NCBI RefSeq assembly: GCF_029542625.1
Contig: NZ_CP120733.1
Location: 2,790,001 to 2,854,000 of the forward strand
Source of the DNA: Tepidibacter hydrothermalis
Lineage (GTDB): Bacteria > Bacillota > Clostridia > Peptostreptococcales > Peptostreptococcaceae
Reading direction: 5' to 3'
Length of the DNA: 64,000 bases
Shown: one piece after another, positions 45,235-55,739 of the stretch
Position numbering within the stretch: position 1 is the stretch's first letter
Layout of the letters: each line of letters opens with the position of its first letter
Translations under genes and position numbers: made by a program
Notes under the pieces: generated by a model
Seen by the model: only the letters and a program-made list of their open reading frames with translations
Told to the model about the DNA's origin: nothing
Databases searched by the model: none

Positions 45235-45264
45235 AAAAGGAAGGAGATTAACTCCCTCCTTTTA
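45235..45264 (-). terminator. Intercistronic terminator after treP
   Basis: AAAAGGAAGGAG-ATTAA-CTCCCTCCTTTT stem adjacent to the treP stop. Read-through is presumably needed for treC. Confidence 0.8.
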
Positions 45265-46713
45265 TTAAGAACTCTTTTCTGCTTTTTTAAATGTCATTTT
45301 CTTTTTTGCAAATACAATTGTTAGTCCAAATGGTATTACTATTGCTACTATCATTGCTATTGCAAATATTCCCATATACTGTGGTTGTATAGATAGTATC
45401 CCTGGAAGTCCTCCAACTCCTATTGAGTTAGCCATAACTCCTGATCCTACAGATATAATTGCTGCTATCCCTGAACCTATCATAGCTGCTAAGAATGGAT
45501 ACACATACTTTAAGTTAATACCAAACATAGCAGGCTCTGTTACACCAAGATAACACGATATTGCTGCAGGTATAGATACTTGCTTTTCTTCTTCATCATC
45601 TTTATTTAAGTAAATCATTGCTAAAACAGCAGAACCTTGAGCTATGTTAGATAAAGCTATCATAGGCCATAAATTCGTTCCACCCATTTCACTCATCAAT
45701 TGTAAATCTATAGCATTTGTCATATGATGTAATCCTGTAATAACAAGTGGTGCATAGCTAAATCCAAATATTGCTGCAAACAACCATCCAAATGTTGAAG
45801 TAAGTCCAGCATATACTACACTAGAAATCATAGAACCTATCTTCCATCCTAAAGGTCCTAAAACAGTATGAGCTAATAATACAGTAGGTATTAATGCAAG
45901 AAATGGTACTACTATCATAGATATATATCCCGGAACTCTATCTCTTAACATAAGTTCAAGTTTTGCTAAAACAAATCCAGCAAGTATTGCCGGTATAACC
46001 TGAGCTTGATAACCAATCATCTTAATCTGAGTAAACCCAAAATCCCAAACTGGTGCCTCAGCACCACCAGCTACTGCATAAGCATTTAATAACTGAGGTG
46101 AAACTAATGTAATACCAAGTACAATACCTAGAATTTGAGTTGTACCCATTTTCTTAGATATAGACCATGTAATTCCAACTGGTAAATAGAAGAATATTGC
46201 TTCACCTATTAACCATAAAAAATGATGTACACCTGACCAAAACTGCGATACTTCTATTAAAGACTTAGTTCCTGATTCAAGAAGTTTAATATCTCCTATA
46301 ATATTTCTAAATCCTAAGATCAAACCTCCAACAACTATAGCTGGAATAAGCGGTGAAAAAATTTCACCTAAATGAGATATAACTCTTTGAAGTAAACTTA
46401 AGTTTTGTCTTCCAGCTTTTTTAGCATCATCCTTACTTACAGCTTCAACTCCAGATTTTGCTGTAAATTCATTATAAAAAGTTGCTACTTCATTTCCGAT
46501 TATAACTTGGAATTGTCCAGCTTGAGTAAAACTTCCCTTTACAGATTTTATACCCTCTATCTTCTTAACATCAGCCTTTTTAGGATCATTAAGTACGAAT
46601 CTCATACGAGTAACACAATGAGAAACAGCTGCTATGTTTTCTTTTCCACCAATATATTCTAATAATTCCGATACATCATTTGAAAATTTAGACATATATA
46701 AAACCTCCCTCAT
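45265..46713 (-). CDS. treP: PTS trehalose transporter, EIIBC
   Basis: 482 residues (slightly shorter if an internal ATG at MSKFSND is used). EIIB: YIGGKENIAAVSHCVTRMRF with the phosphorylated cysteine in SHCVTRMR. EIIC: about ten membrane segments with GVTEPAMFGINLKYVYPFL. No EIIA domain is fused, as in B. subtilis TreP. It imports trehalose as trehalose-6-phosphate. First gene of the operon. Confidence 0.93.
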   Translation of the reverse strand: MREVLYMSKFSNDVSELLEYIGGKENIAAVSHCVTRMRFVLNDPKKADVKKIEGIKSVKGSFTQAGQFQVIIGNEVATFYNEFTAKSGVEAVSKDDAKKAGRQNLSLLQRVISHLGEIFSPLIPAIVVGGLILGFRNIIGDIKLLESGTKSLIEVSQFWSGVHHFLWLIGEAIFFYLPVGITWSISKKMGTTQILGIVLGITLVSPQLLNAYAVAGGAEAPVWDFGFTQIKMIGYQAQVIPAILAGFVLAKLELMLRDRVPGYISMIVVPFLALIPTVLLAHTVLGPLGWKIGSMISSVVYAGLTSTFGWLFAAIFGFSYAPLVITGLHHMTNAIDLQLMSEMGGTNLWPMIALSNIAQGSAVLAMIYLNKDDEEEKQVSIPAAISCYLGVTEPAMFGINLKYVYPFLAAMIGSGIAAIISVGSGVMANSIGVGGLPGILSIQPQYMGIFAIAMIVAIVIPFGLTIVFAKKKMTFKKAEKSS

Positions 46714-46761
46714 AATCTTTTTTCGAATTTTTTATTCCAGATAACGTTTTCTTTTTATTCA

Positions 46762-46817
46762 TGTACGTACAGGTTGTCTGTAATGTAATTATATCTTGTA
46801 CGTACATGTTTCGTCAA
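46762..46817 (-). promoter_or_regulatory. treP promoter with two TreR operators
   Basis: TTGACG (46817-46812), 18 bp, TATAAT (46793-46788) on the minus strand. TGTACGTACA palindromes lie at 46797-46806 inside the spacer and at 46762-46771 downstream; their centres are 35 bp apart. The layout suits blocking by a GntR-family repressor. Confidence 0.85.
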
Positions 46818-46853
46818 TATGTTTTTTGATTTGTCTAAAAATTCCTTAAAAAC

Positions 46854-46900
46854 AAATCCCCTGTTGAATAAAATTAAAATTTTATTCAACAGGGGATTTA
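46854..46900. terminator. Intrinsic terminator of the DUF4132 gene
   Basis: AAATCCCCTGTTGAATAAAAT pairs with ATTTTATTCAACAGGGGATTT over about 20 bp. On the far side lies the treP promoter. Confidence 0.85.
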
Positions 46901-46904
46901 TGTT

Positions 46905-49900
46905 TTATTTTAAAACTCTATATACACTGTATATTATCTCACTATATAACCTTTTAGGTATATCTAATGCTTTAATTCTCCTATTTTCATCTATTTCATC
47001 GTATATATAAGATCCTCTTTCTATAGATTTAGCCTTATAAAACTCTAAATGTTTTATACTTACATCCTTATATGCATTATCATAAAAATCTAAATAATCA
47101 TCAACTGTAATTTCAACACCAAATCCCAAGTCTTCAAACTCTCTATACAATTCATAATAGCAACCAGCATCTTTTACTGATCCTTTAAACCATCCCATAT
47201 CTGAGAACTTACTAACTAATTTAGCTGCATTTATTTTTATACTTTTGAATTCTTTTATTATATCTATACCTTCTTTTGCAACATATACTTCTCTATTTAA
47301 TTGAGGAAAAATTTGTACTATTTCATTATCCTGTATAACTTCTTTCCATCCTTCAATCTTATCTTCATCTAAATCAAGAGGATGTATAAGTGATATATAT
47401 ATATCATTACCAAATTCTACTTTTTCATAATCCATATCGTATAAATCATCATCATACATAAATTCTTTTATTAGATTATCTCCTTCATATGCTCCCCATA
47501 CCAAAGTTTTACCTAATCTGTTCATTATAGGATTTTTTATAAATACGTTTTCAAAATCATCTACACTCCACTTTCTAAATATAAGTAAAGCTTCTTCTAA
47601 ACGTTGTATTTGAAGTTTTTTAACTAACTTTAATTCTTTTTTGATACCTTTCAAATCATCTTTTGCTAATTTTACCTTTTCTTCTATATCGTCCTTTGAA
47701 GCCTTAGGTAGATTTTTAAGTATCTTTCCTTTTTCATTTTCTATCTCTATTTCTAGTTTATCCGTTAAAAACACTTTTATTATTCTATTTCCATAATCAT
47801 ATTCTTTATAATTTTCATTTTCAAATCCCAAAGTAGGTATTATCTTATCTTCTAGTTCATACGTATTTAATTCAAATTCTCTTGCAGCTATTTCAAATGC
47901 TTCTTTTGCACTTTCTTTAACACTTTTATACTTATATTTGTTTTTTATACTATTTACTATTGTAAGTGCTGTAGAACTTCCATTTAGTACAAGAGCTTTG
48001 ACTGTATACTGAGCTAGTTTATGTCTTGAGTTAGACGCTAATTCATCTATTAATTTTTTTATATTTTCTATAGTATCTATATTCCCATGAACACATACGA
48101 ATAATATAAAGCCTTTTTTCTTCATATCTATTCCATCTTTTATAACAGAATTATATACTTCATTTGAAAACTTAGCTAAATCCTCTTTATTTAATGCACT
48201 AGATATAATAGTTGCATCTTTTATAAGCCCTAATTCAGTACTATTTAAATACGCTTTTATAAGATAGTTGAGTATTTCATCTGATACGTATTCATCACTA
48301 TCTTTTAGCCTTATTTTAGGAAAATTATCAAAGTCTAGTACATTCTTAGATTTCTTTATTTTAAGGCTATTAAAATATCCTATAAGATCAAATACTCCAT
48401 CCTTAGTATACTCACTGGTAGGATCTATATCTAGTATCTCAATTATTCTATTTCTAGCTTTTAGCTCTTTTTCTATTTCAAATCTACCTTTAAGTAAAAT
48501 TTTGATTTCTTCTAATTCTAAATGATTTGACATAACATTAATAGCAAGCAATCTAATTTCTTCTTTTGAATCATTTAAAAATTCTTCAAACTTATCTAAG
48601 TATAGATTAAACAAACTATCATCCATATTATAGAATTTATCAGCAAGATACTGTCTAATATTCTTTGACTTATCTTTAAAGAATATTAGAGTTCCACCTG
48701 CATAATTCTGAAGTAATTTATATTCATCAAATACAATGTTTATTAAGTTCATTTTAGACTCTATCTCTTCATTTTTTATACTTTTAAATATATCAACATA
48801 TCCTTTTGTTTTATTATCAATATTTGTTTTGTGATATTTAAACAGTTCAATTAGAATATCCTTTAACACCTTATTTCTATTTTCATCAAAATAATAAACA
48901 CACATTTTAGCAATAACTTTAAGGTCTATATTCATATTAACTGCATTTTCTAAGAATAGTTCAATGTTGTTATCAAACATATATAAAAAAATCCTTGTCA
49001 AACTATACATAATTGATATATTCAGATACTTTCCTACTTTTTTAAATGCATTTTTCATATCTTCTTCAGGTACAACCCATATATATTCCTTAAAATGATC
49101 TTTTTCATAATACCCTTCTGACTCTACATATATATCTACATATTCTTCAAGCTTGTTTTTTGCATAATTTAAATAATATTCATCATTACACTTTATATTA
49201 TTGAAACACACTTTAGCTGCACTTTCATGCGAAAGATACTGCATTATATCCTTTACATTATCCTTTTCATAATCCATAATTCTAATAAATAATTCATTGT
49301 AATCACGTTTTTTGCTTACCCTCTCTATACTATATGTAAGTATATACTCTGGTTTTACATAACTTTTAACTAACTCATTTTTCATTTCCACATAATTATC
49401 TATACTATCAAATTCTATAGGTAGAGCTGTTAAGAATTGATTAGGTTGTATTTCCTGTAATAAATTTATTATCTTCTTATAATATATATCTTCTTTTACT
49501 AATTCTATAGCTATATTAATTATTACTTTAATATTTTGAGTTTCTAAAACCTTATATTCACCATATTCAAAAGCAAGTTTTTCCTTTATTATTTTTAGAT
49601 TTTCTTTTAAATTTCTACCTTTCAAATAACTTTTCACAGCTTCTACTGCTTTTTTATCTGTATATTTAGCCCTACTAGATATCCTTTTATAAGATGACAT
49701 AGCTTCTACTAAGGCTTCATCTATATTTCCTTTTATGTATTCGAAAATTTTTTCTTTATTAATATCATTTTTAAATTGATTTGAAAATTTACTTGCAAGA
49801 TATACTTTCTTTATAATATCAAAAGAAGATAGTTCTCCATTATTCAAAATATCTAATATATTGTTTTCAGTTTCTATTTCTAGGTATTCTTGTATAACCT

Positions 49901-50324
49901 TATCTTCTATAGAATAAAACATATTACCTTCTAATAGCATAAATACAATTGAATTATGAGTAAGCTCAAATATATCCATACACTCTTTTAAATGTAAATC
50001 TAGTTCCTTTAAATTCGATACTAATGTATGTTTCATGAACCTATCTTTTTTATCATTTATAATATTCTTTAATATAAGCACCCATCTTATATATATATCG
50101 ATACATTTTTTATCATAATCATTTTTAAAAAATTTAAATGTAAGATAATTTATAACATCAAAATCATAATCATATTCTAAATCGTAATATCCAACGCTAG
50201 GTAAATCATTTGGAATATCACAATTTCCATCTAATATATATTTTTTCAAACTATCTTTATTAGTTTTATCAAAGCAATCTAACTTTAAAAATTTTTCTAA
50301 ATTAAATACTACATCTTTAGTCAT
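46905..50324 (-). CDS. Large HEAT-repeat-like protein with C-terminal DUF4132 domain
   Basis: 1139 residues, cytoplasmic, rich in Lys/Glu/Ile. Residues about 430-800 look like helical HEAT-type repeats (RLLAINVMSNHLELEEIKIL; then ELKARNRIIEILDID). The C-terminal 230 residues carry the DUF4132 pattern: RLGKTLVWGAYEGDNLIKEF, then HPLDLDEDKIEGWKEVIQDN and IVQIFPQLNREVYV. Such proteins are sometimes linked to WGR/MolR-like proteins; no enzyme activity is known. Monocistronic. Confidence 0.85.
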   Translation of the reverse strand: MTKDVVFNLEKFLKLDCFDKTNKDSLKKYILDGNCDIPNDLPSVGYYDLEYDYDFDVINYLTFKFFKNDYDKKCIDIYIRWVLILKNIINDKKDRFMKHTLVSNLKELDLHLKECMDIFELTHNSIVFMLLEGNMFYSIEDKVIQEYLEIETENNILDILNNGELSSFDIIKKVYLASKFSNQFKNDINKEKIFEYIKGNIDEALVEAMSSYKRISSRAKYTDKKAVEAVKSYLKGRNLKENLKIIKEKLAFEYGEYKVLETQNIKVIINIAIELVKEDIYYKKIINLLQEIQPNQFLTALPIEFDSIDNYVEMKNELVKSYVKPEYILTYSIERVSKKRDYNELFIRIMDYEKDNVKDIMQYLSHESAAKVCFNNIKCNDEYYLNYAKNKLEEYVDIYVESEGYYEKDHFKEYIWVVPEEDMKNAFKKVGKYLNISIMYSLTRIFLYMFDNNIELFLENAVNMNIDLKVIAKMCVYYFDENRNKVLKDILIELFKYHKTNIDNKTKGYVDIFKSIKNEEIESKMNLINIVFDEYKLLQNYAGGTLIFFKDKSKNIRQYLADKFYNMDDSLFNLYLDKFEEFLNDSKEEIRLLAINVMSNHLELEEIKILLKGRFEIEKELKARNRIIEILDIDPTSEYTKDGVFDLIGYFNSLKIKKSKNVLDFDNFPKIRLKDSDEYVSDEILNYLIKAYLNSTELGLIKDATIISSALNKEDLAKFSNEVYNSVIKDGIDMKKKGFILFVCVHGNIDTIENIKKLIDELASNSRHKLAQYTVKALVLNGSSTALTIVNSIKNKYKYKSVKESAKEAFEIAAREFELNTYELEDKIIPTLGFENENYKEYDYGNRIIKVFLTDKLEIEIENEKGKILKNLPKASKDDIEEKVKLAKDDLKGIKKELKLVKKLQIQRLEEALLIFRKWSVDDFENVFIKNPIMNRLGKTLVWGAYEGDNLIKEFMYDDDLYDMDYEKVEFGNDIYISLIHPLDLDEDKIEGWKEVIQDNEIVQIFPQLNREVYVAKEGIDIIKEFKSIKINAAKLVSKFSDMGWFKGSVKDAGCYYELYREFEDLGFGVEITVDDYLDFYDNAYKDVSIKHLEFYKAKSIERGSYIYDEIDENRRIKALDIPKRLYSEIIYSVYRVLK

Positions 50325-50413
50325 ATACTCATCTCCCTAATGTATTTCTTAACAAGTTAATATTTTACATAAAATATATCGACAAACCGAACATTTGTTT
50401 TAGTATTAACACA

Positions 50414-50453
50414 AAAATAACACTTATTAAATATTTAATAAGTGTTATTTTTT
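50414..50453. terminator. Intrinsic terminator of the aldo-keto reductase gene
   Basis: AAAATAACACTTATTAAAT pairs with ATTTAATAAGTGTTATTTT, with T-runs on both strands. Confidence 0.83.
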
Positions 50454-50484
50454 GAAAATATATTTAGAAACGAAAATACTTCTT

Positions 50485-51618
50485 TTATTCAAATAAGTCT
50501 GTAACCTTCTTAAGATTATCAATTATATGTATATGCTGCGGACATGCCTCTTCACACTTACCACACTCTACACAATTGAAAGCTTTTTCTTTACGACCAA
50601 CAAAATTATTGTACATCCATTTGAAATGTTCAACATCATTGTACATAGAAGAGCCATTTAAAATTTCAAAATTTCTAGGTATATTAACTCCTGCTGGACA
50701 TGGCATACAATACTTACAATCAGTACAATTTACTACCATTCTATTTAAGTATATATTTTTAACCTCATCTATTAACTCTTTCTCTTTTTCAGTAAGTGAG
50801 TTTTCACAAGTATCACTCGCTGTCTTTATATTCTCATCTATATGATTCATATCATTCATACCACTAAGTACTACACTTACCTCTGGTTGATCCCATAAAA
50901 ATCTTAATCCCCACTCAGCTGGACTTCTCTTAACATCAGCTTTATCCCATACAGCTTTTATATCATCTGGAATATTCCTAGCAAGACTTCCACCTCTTAA
51001 AGGCTCCATTATAACAACACCTAGGCCCTTATTACTTGCATACTTAAGACCTTCTTTTCCAGCTTGATAATTTTGATCCATAAAATTATATTGTATCTGA
51101 CAAAACTCCCAATCATAAGAATCCACTATTTCTTTAAAAAGAGGAAGTTCATCATGAAAAGAGAATCCAACATGCTTAACTCTTCCGTCCTTAACTATAG
51201 TATCTAAAAAATCAAATATATCATGTTCCTTTAAACTAGACCATAAATTTTTAGTCAACGTATGTACCAAATAAAAATCTATATAATCAGTTCCCAACTT
51301 TTCAAGCTGCTCATTTAGATACTTATCCATATCCTCTCTACTTTTTATAAGCCAAGATGGAAGCTTAGTAGCTAAAAATACCTTTTCTCTATAACCATCC
51401 TTAAGTGCCTTACCTGTAACTATTTCACTCATACCTTCATGATAAGGATACGCCGTATCAATATAGTTAACTCCATTGTCTATAGCATATCTTATTTGTT
51501 TAATAGCTTCTTTTTCATCTATCTGATCACTCTTTCCATCTATAACAGGAAATCTCATACACCCAAATCCCAGTGCAGATACCTCCTCATTAGTTTTTCC
51601 AAATTTTCTATATAACAT
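50485..51618 (-). CDS. Aldo/keto reductase with C-terminal 4Fe-4S domain
   Basis: 377 residues. AKR barrel about 1-285: YIDTAYPYHEGMSE (catalytic Y) , ATKLPSWLIKS and DFYLVHTLTKNLW. C-terminal ferredoxin-like part with CTDCKYCMPCPAGVNIP and NCVECGKCEEACPQHI. This family (COG1453) is common in anaerobes; substrates are generally unknown. Confidence 0.92.
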   Translation of the reverse strand: MLYRKFGKTNEEVSALGFGCMRFPVIDGKSDQIDEKEAIKQIRYAIDNGVNYIDTAYPYHEGMSEIVTGKALKDGYREKVFLATKLPSWLIKSREDMDKYLNEQLEKLGTDYIDFYLVHTLTKNLWSSLKEHDIFDFLDTIVKDGRVKHVGFSFHDELPLFKEIVDSYDWEFCQIQYNFMDQNYQAGKEGLKYASNKGLGVVIMEPLRGGSLARNIPDDIKAVWDKADVKRSPAEWGLRFLWDQPEVSVVLSGMNDMNHIDENIKTASDTCENSLTEKEKELIDEVKNIYLNRMVVNCTDCKYCMPCPAGVNIPRNFEILNGSSMYNDVEHFKWMYNNFVGRKEKAFNCVECGKCEEACPQHIHIIDNLKKVTDLFE

Positions 51619-51784
51619 GTTATCACGTCCTTTCCACTGTAATAGTATATTCTATAAATACCATTTAAATTACCTACTTACATAATACAATATATCTTTT
51701 GATTTTCCTTTTATATATATGCACTTTATGGTAATTAAATTATAACATGATATCGTTTATTTAAAAGGTATTAATATATAAACC

Positions 51785-51822
51785 AAAATCTAGTTTAAAG
51801 ATCAAGCTAGATTTTATTTTTG
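51785..51822 (+). terminator. Terminator-like hairpin in the thrC leader
   Basis: AAAATCTAGTTT / AAGCTAGATTTT stem (one G-T pair) followed by ATTTTTG, 85 bp upstream of thrC. No plus-strand gene precedes it. A possible promoter (TTGTAT-N17-TATTAT) lies between it and thrC. It may be a leader attenuator or the end of a small RNA. The remaining 51619-51784 is AT-rich. Confidence 0.5.
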
Positions 51823-51906
51823 TTTATGTGTAAAAAACACTTGTATTTTATTCGTAAACATTATATTATATTAATAATTTAAAATTTATTTAAGAGGTGA
51901 TATTAT

Positions 51907-53394
51907 ATGAATATTTTATACAAAAGTACAAGAGGAGATAGTAGTAGGGTCACCTCTTCGAATGCTATATTAAAAGGTTTAGCAAAGGATGGTGGCTTAT
52001 ACGTACCTACACAATTTCCTTATATAGATATACCTTTTAAAGATATGATACCTATGGATTATAAAGAAATTGCTTTTTATATAATAAACAAGTTTTTTAC
52101 AGACTTTGATGATTCAACTTTAAAAAACTGCATAGATAATGCTTATGATGACAAATTTAGCTCCAATTTAATAGCACCACTGAAAAATATAGACGATAAC
52201 TATTTTTTAGAACTTTATCATGGACCTACTCTGGCATTTAAAGATATGGCTCTATCAATACTTCCCCACCTTTTGAAAGCTTCTTGTAAAAATCTAAATA
52301 TACAAAAAGAAGTCGTTATACTAACAGCTACATCTGGAGATACCGGAAAAGCTGCTTTAGAAGGTTTCAATAACGTGGATAAAACCAAAATAATAGTTTT
52401 TTATCCTAAAAAAGGAGTAAGCACAATTCAAGAAAAACAGATGATTACTCAAGATGGTAAAAATACTCATGTAATAGGTATAGATGGTAATTTTGATGAT
52501 GCTCAAAGAGGTGTTAAAGAAATTTTTTCAGACAAAGAATTCAACAATATATTATCAAAACAAAACTATATGCTTTCATCTGCTAATTCCATAAATATAG
52601 GCAGATTAGTTCCTCAGATAGTATATTATGTGAATTCATACATTCAACTCCTAAAAAATGAAGATATAAAGGAAAATGAAAAAATAAATATAGTAGTTCC
52701 AACTGGAAACTTCGGAAACATACTGGCTGCTTTTTACGCTAAAAAAATGGGGCTTCCTATAAATAAATTAATATGTGCATCTAATCATAACAATGTTTTA
52801 TGCGATTTTATAAATACAGGGATTTATGATGTAAGACGAGAATTTAAGCTTACTTCATCTCCTTCTATGGATATTCTAGTGTCTAGTAATCTCGAAAGGC
52901 TTTTATATGAAATCAGCAATAGTAATCCATGCTTAGTAAAAAATCTAATGGAAGATCTAAAAGTTAATGGAATATATGAGATAAATGAAGATATGAAAAA
53001 TAAGCTAGATGACTTTTATGCTGACTTTGCAACTGAGGAAGAAACTTTATCCACTATAAAAAAAGTTTACAACGATTTTAACTATGTAATAGACACTCAT
53101 ACAAGTGTAGCTTACTGTGTCTATCAAAAATATAGACAGAAAACTAATGATTCTACAAAGACTATAATTGCATCAACTGCTAGCCCATTTAAATTTCCAG
53201 AAAGTGTTATAGAATCAATAGATAATAACTACGATGTATTATCAGATTTTCAACTAATAGATAAATTATCTAATATATCGAATATTGAAATACCTAAACC
53301 TATAAAAGAGTTAGAAAGCAAAAGAATAATTCATTGTAGTATTTGCAAAAAAGATAAAATGAAATCTATGATTACTAATATATTGAATGTGTAG
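51907..53394 (+). CDS. thrC: Threonine synthase
   Basis: 495 residues, long ThrC class. STRGDSSRVTSSNAILKGLA at the N-terminus, the PLP lysine in HGPTLAFKDMALSILP, ATSGDTGKAALEGF and VPTGNFGNILAAFYAKKMGL. It converts O-phosphohomoserine to threonine. Start follows AAGAGGTGATATT. thrB starts 9 bp downstream of the stop. Confidence 0.96.
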   Translation: MNILYKSTRGDSSRVTSSNAILKGLAKDGGLYVPTQFPYIDIPFKDMIPMDYKEIAFYIINKFFTDFDDSTLKNCIDNAYDDKFSSNLIAPLKNIDDNYFLELYHGPTLAFKDMALSILPHLLKASCKNLNIQKEVVILTATSGDTGKAALEGFNNVDKTKIIVFYPKKGVSTIQEKQMITQDGKNTHVIGIDGNFDDAQRGVKEIFSDKEFNNILSKQNYMLSSANSINIGRLVPQIVYYVNSYIQLLKNEDIKENEKINIVVPTGNFGNILAAFYAKKMGLPINKLICASNHNNVLCDFINTGIYDVRREFKLTSSPSMDILVSSNLERLLYEISNSNPCLVKNLMEDLKVNGIYEINEDMKNKLDDFYADFATEEETLSTIKKVYNDFNYVIDTHTSVAYCVYQKYRQKTNDSTKTIIASTASPFKFPESVIESIDNNYDVLSDFQLIDKLSNISNIEIPKPIKELESKRIIHCSICKKDKMKSMITNILNV

Positions 53395-53403
53395 GTGATT
53401 AAT

Positions 53404-54282
53404 ATGATAAATGTAAGAATACCAGCAACAACTGCTAATGTTGGTCCTGGATTTGATTGTCTAGGAATAGCTCTTAATATATATAATAATTTTTTTGTTG
53501 AAGAAATAGAAGATGGCCTTATAATAGAAGGTTGTGATGATGAATACTGTAATGAAGATAATCTAATATATAAATCTATGAAAAAATGCTTTGAAAAAAT
53601 AGGATATAAACATAAAGGTATCAGAATTAAAATAGAAAACGATATTCCTATATCTCGTGGTCTTGGTAGCAGTGCATCTTGCGTACTAGCAGGAGTAATA
53701 GGAGCTAATAAAATAGCTGGTAACAAATTAAATAAAAATGAAATTTTAAAAATTTCATCAGAAATTGAAGGTCACCCAGATAACGTAGCACCCGCTCTAC
53801 TTGGAGGAATGGTTACTTCTATTAAAGAAGGAGACGATATCTATTGCAGTAAAATAAATATTCCAAAAGGATTAAAGTTTTGTGCACTAATACCAGATTT
53901 CAAGTTATCTACAGAAAAATCAAGAGCAGTTTTACCAAATGAAATACCTTATAAAGATGGAGTTTTTAATGTAGGAAGAGTTTCTCTTATGGTATCTGCA
54001 TTAATTAACGGTCAATTCGACTTAATCAAACTCGCATGTAAAGATAACCTTCATCAAAAATATAGAGGAAGCTTAATTAAAGATTACGATGATATAATAA
54101 ATAAATGTAAGGATTTAGATAGTGTAGGAGTATTTTTAAGCGGTGCTGGTCCAACTATAATGGCAATGATTAAAGAAGATGATATAAATTTTTACGATAG
54201 AATTAAAGAATATACTTCTAATTTAGAGAATACATGGACTATAAGAGAATTGAATATAGACAATAAAGGCGTAGAAATATAG
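53404..54282 (+). CDS. thrB: Homoserine kinase
   Basis: 292 residues from ATG 53404 (TAGGTGATTAAT site); a GTG three codons upstream overlaps that site. GHMP kinase: [22 protein letters not shown] motif [20 protein letters not shown] and C-terminal [14 protein letters not shown]. Makes the substrate for ThrC. No homoserine dehydrogenase gene is adjacent. Confidence 0.95.
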   Translation: MINVRIPATTANVGPGFDCLGIALNIYNNFFVEEIEDGLIIEGCDDEYCNEDNLIYKSMKKCFEKIGYKHKGIRIKIENDIPISRGLGSSASCVLAGVIGANKIAGNKLNKNEILKISSEIEGHPDNVAPALLGGMVTSIKEGDDIYCSKINIPKGLKFCALIPDFKLSTEKSRAVLPNEIPYKDGVFNVGRVSLMVSALINGQFDLIKLACKDNLHQKYRGSLIKDYDDIINKCKDLDSVGVFLSGAGPTIMAMIKEDDINFYDRIKEYTSNLENTWTIRELNIDNKGVEI

Positions 54283-54284
54283 AT

Positions 54285-54318
54285 AAACTCGATGGATAAT
54301 CCATCGAGTTTTATTTTT
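54285..54318. terminator. Bidirectional terminator between thrB and the symporter
   Basis: AAACTCGATGGA-TAA-TCCATCGAGTTT perfect stem followed by TTATTTTT; serves thrB and the convergent symporter gene. Confidence 0.9.
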
Positions 54319-55696
54319 AAGATGCTTGTTTTTGTTTTTTTAATTCATCAAAATACATCTTAGTTTCTAAAGATATAACACCACTAAGTCCTATTATAGC
54401 TATAAGATTTGGTATAGCCATAAGTCCATTAACTATATCAGCAACTGTCCATATTAAGCTAAGCTTTAAGAAAGGTCCTATAGCAACAAGGAATATAAAT
54501 GTATATTTATAAGGTTTTATTCCTTTAACTCCAAATAAATACTCAGTACATCTCTCTCCATAATAATTCCATCCAAGTATAGTAGTAAAAGCAAAGAATA
54601 TAAGTCCTATAGTAACTATCAATTCTCCAACCATAGGCATAGATGGAAGTCCAGCTCTAAATGCAGCAGTTGTAGCTGCAGCACCTTCAACATTTGGATT
54701 ATTCCACATACCAGTAAGAACTAAAGTTATTCCTGTCATTGTACATACTATTATAGTATCAAAGAACGTGCCTGTCATTTGAACTAAACCTTGTCTTACG
54801 CAAGAATTAGTTTTAGCAGCGGCTGCTGCTATAGGAGCAGAACCAAGTCCTGATTCATTTGAGAATACACCTCTTGATACTCCACTCTTTAATGCAAGTG
54901 CAACAGTTGATCCTGCAAATCCCCCTGCTGCTGCAGTTGGACTAAAAGCACTCTTTATTATAAAACTTATTGTCTCAGGAATTTGACCTGCATTTAATAA
55001 AAGTATTATTAATGTACAAATTATGTATGATGCCGCCATAAAAGGAACTACAACTTCTGAAACTTTTGCTATACTTTTTATACCACCTAAAGTAACCATT
55101 GCAACACCTATAGTAAGTACTATACCTGTTACTATAACTGGAACATTAAATGCTATCCTAACAGCTGATGTTATAGAGTTTACTTGTGCAAATGTTCCTA
55201 TACCAAAGAAAGCAACTCCTATTCCAAATACAGCAAAACATTTTGCAAGAAACTTATTTTTGAACCCTCTTTCAATATAATACATAGGGCCTCCTGACAT
55301 CTGTCCATTATCATCTACAACCCTATATTTAACTGCTAAAAGTGCTTCAGCATATTTTGTAGCCATACCAAAAAACGCTGCTACCCACATCCAAAATAAC
55401 GCTCCAGGTCCTCCCATTCTTATTGCAGTTGCAACTCCAACTATATTACCAGTACCTATAGTAGCTGATAGAGCTGTACAAACAGCTGCAAAAGCAGATA
55501 CATCACCTTCAGCCTTCATATCTTTTGCTTCAGGATCTTCTGAGAAAAGGTACTTGAGTGCTAATGGAAGTCTAAATACTTGTAAAAAACCTAATTTAAA
55601 TGATAAAAAGATACCCGTACCAACGAGTAATATGAGAAGCGGTGGTCCCCATACGAAAGAATTGATAGCTTGTGCAACTTGATTAATTTGTTCCAT
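54317..55696 (-). CDS. Sodium:alanine/glycine symporter (AGCS), copy 1
   Basis: 459 residues, about eleven membrane segments. Family signatures GDVSAFAAVCTALSATIGTG and NIVGVATAIRMGGPGALFWM are present, then MYYIERG and FSNESGLGSAPIAAAAAKTN. It imports glycine or alanine with Na+. The tandem glycine riboswitch upstream identifies glycine as the controlling ligand. Copy 2 (56319) differs at only a few dozen residues. Confidence 0.95.
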   Translation of the reverse strand: MEQINQVAQAINSFVWGPPLLILLVGTGIFLSFKLGFLQVFRLPLALKYLFSEDPEAKDMKAEGDVSAFAAVCTALSATIGTGNIVGVATAIRMGGPGALFWMWVAAFFGMATKYAEALLAVKYRVVDDNGQMSGGPMYYIERGFKNKFLAKCFAVFGIGVAFFGIGTFAQVNSITSAVRIAFNVPVIVTGIVLTIGVAMVTLGGIKSIAKVSEVVVPFMAASYIICTLIILLLNAGQIPETISFIIKSAFSPTAAAGGFAGSTVALALKSGVSRGVFSNESGLGSAPIAAAAAKTNSCVRQGLVQMTGTFFDTIIVCTMTGITLVLTGMWNNPNVEGAAATTAAFRAGLPSMPMVGELIVTIGLIFFAFTTILGWNYYGERCTEYLFGVKGIKPYKYTFIFLVAIGPFLKLSLIWTVADIVNGLMAIPNLIAIIGLSGVISLETKMYFDELKKQKQAS

Positions 55697-55739
55697 AACA
55701 TTTACCTCCTGCTTTTATTATTTCGAATTGATTTAAAAA

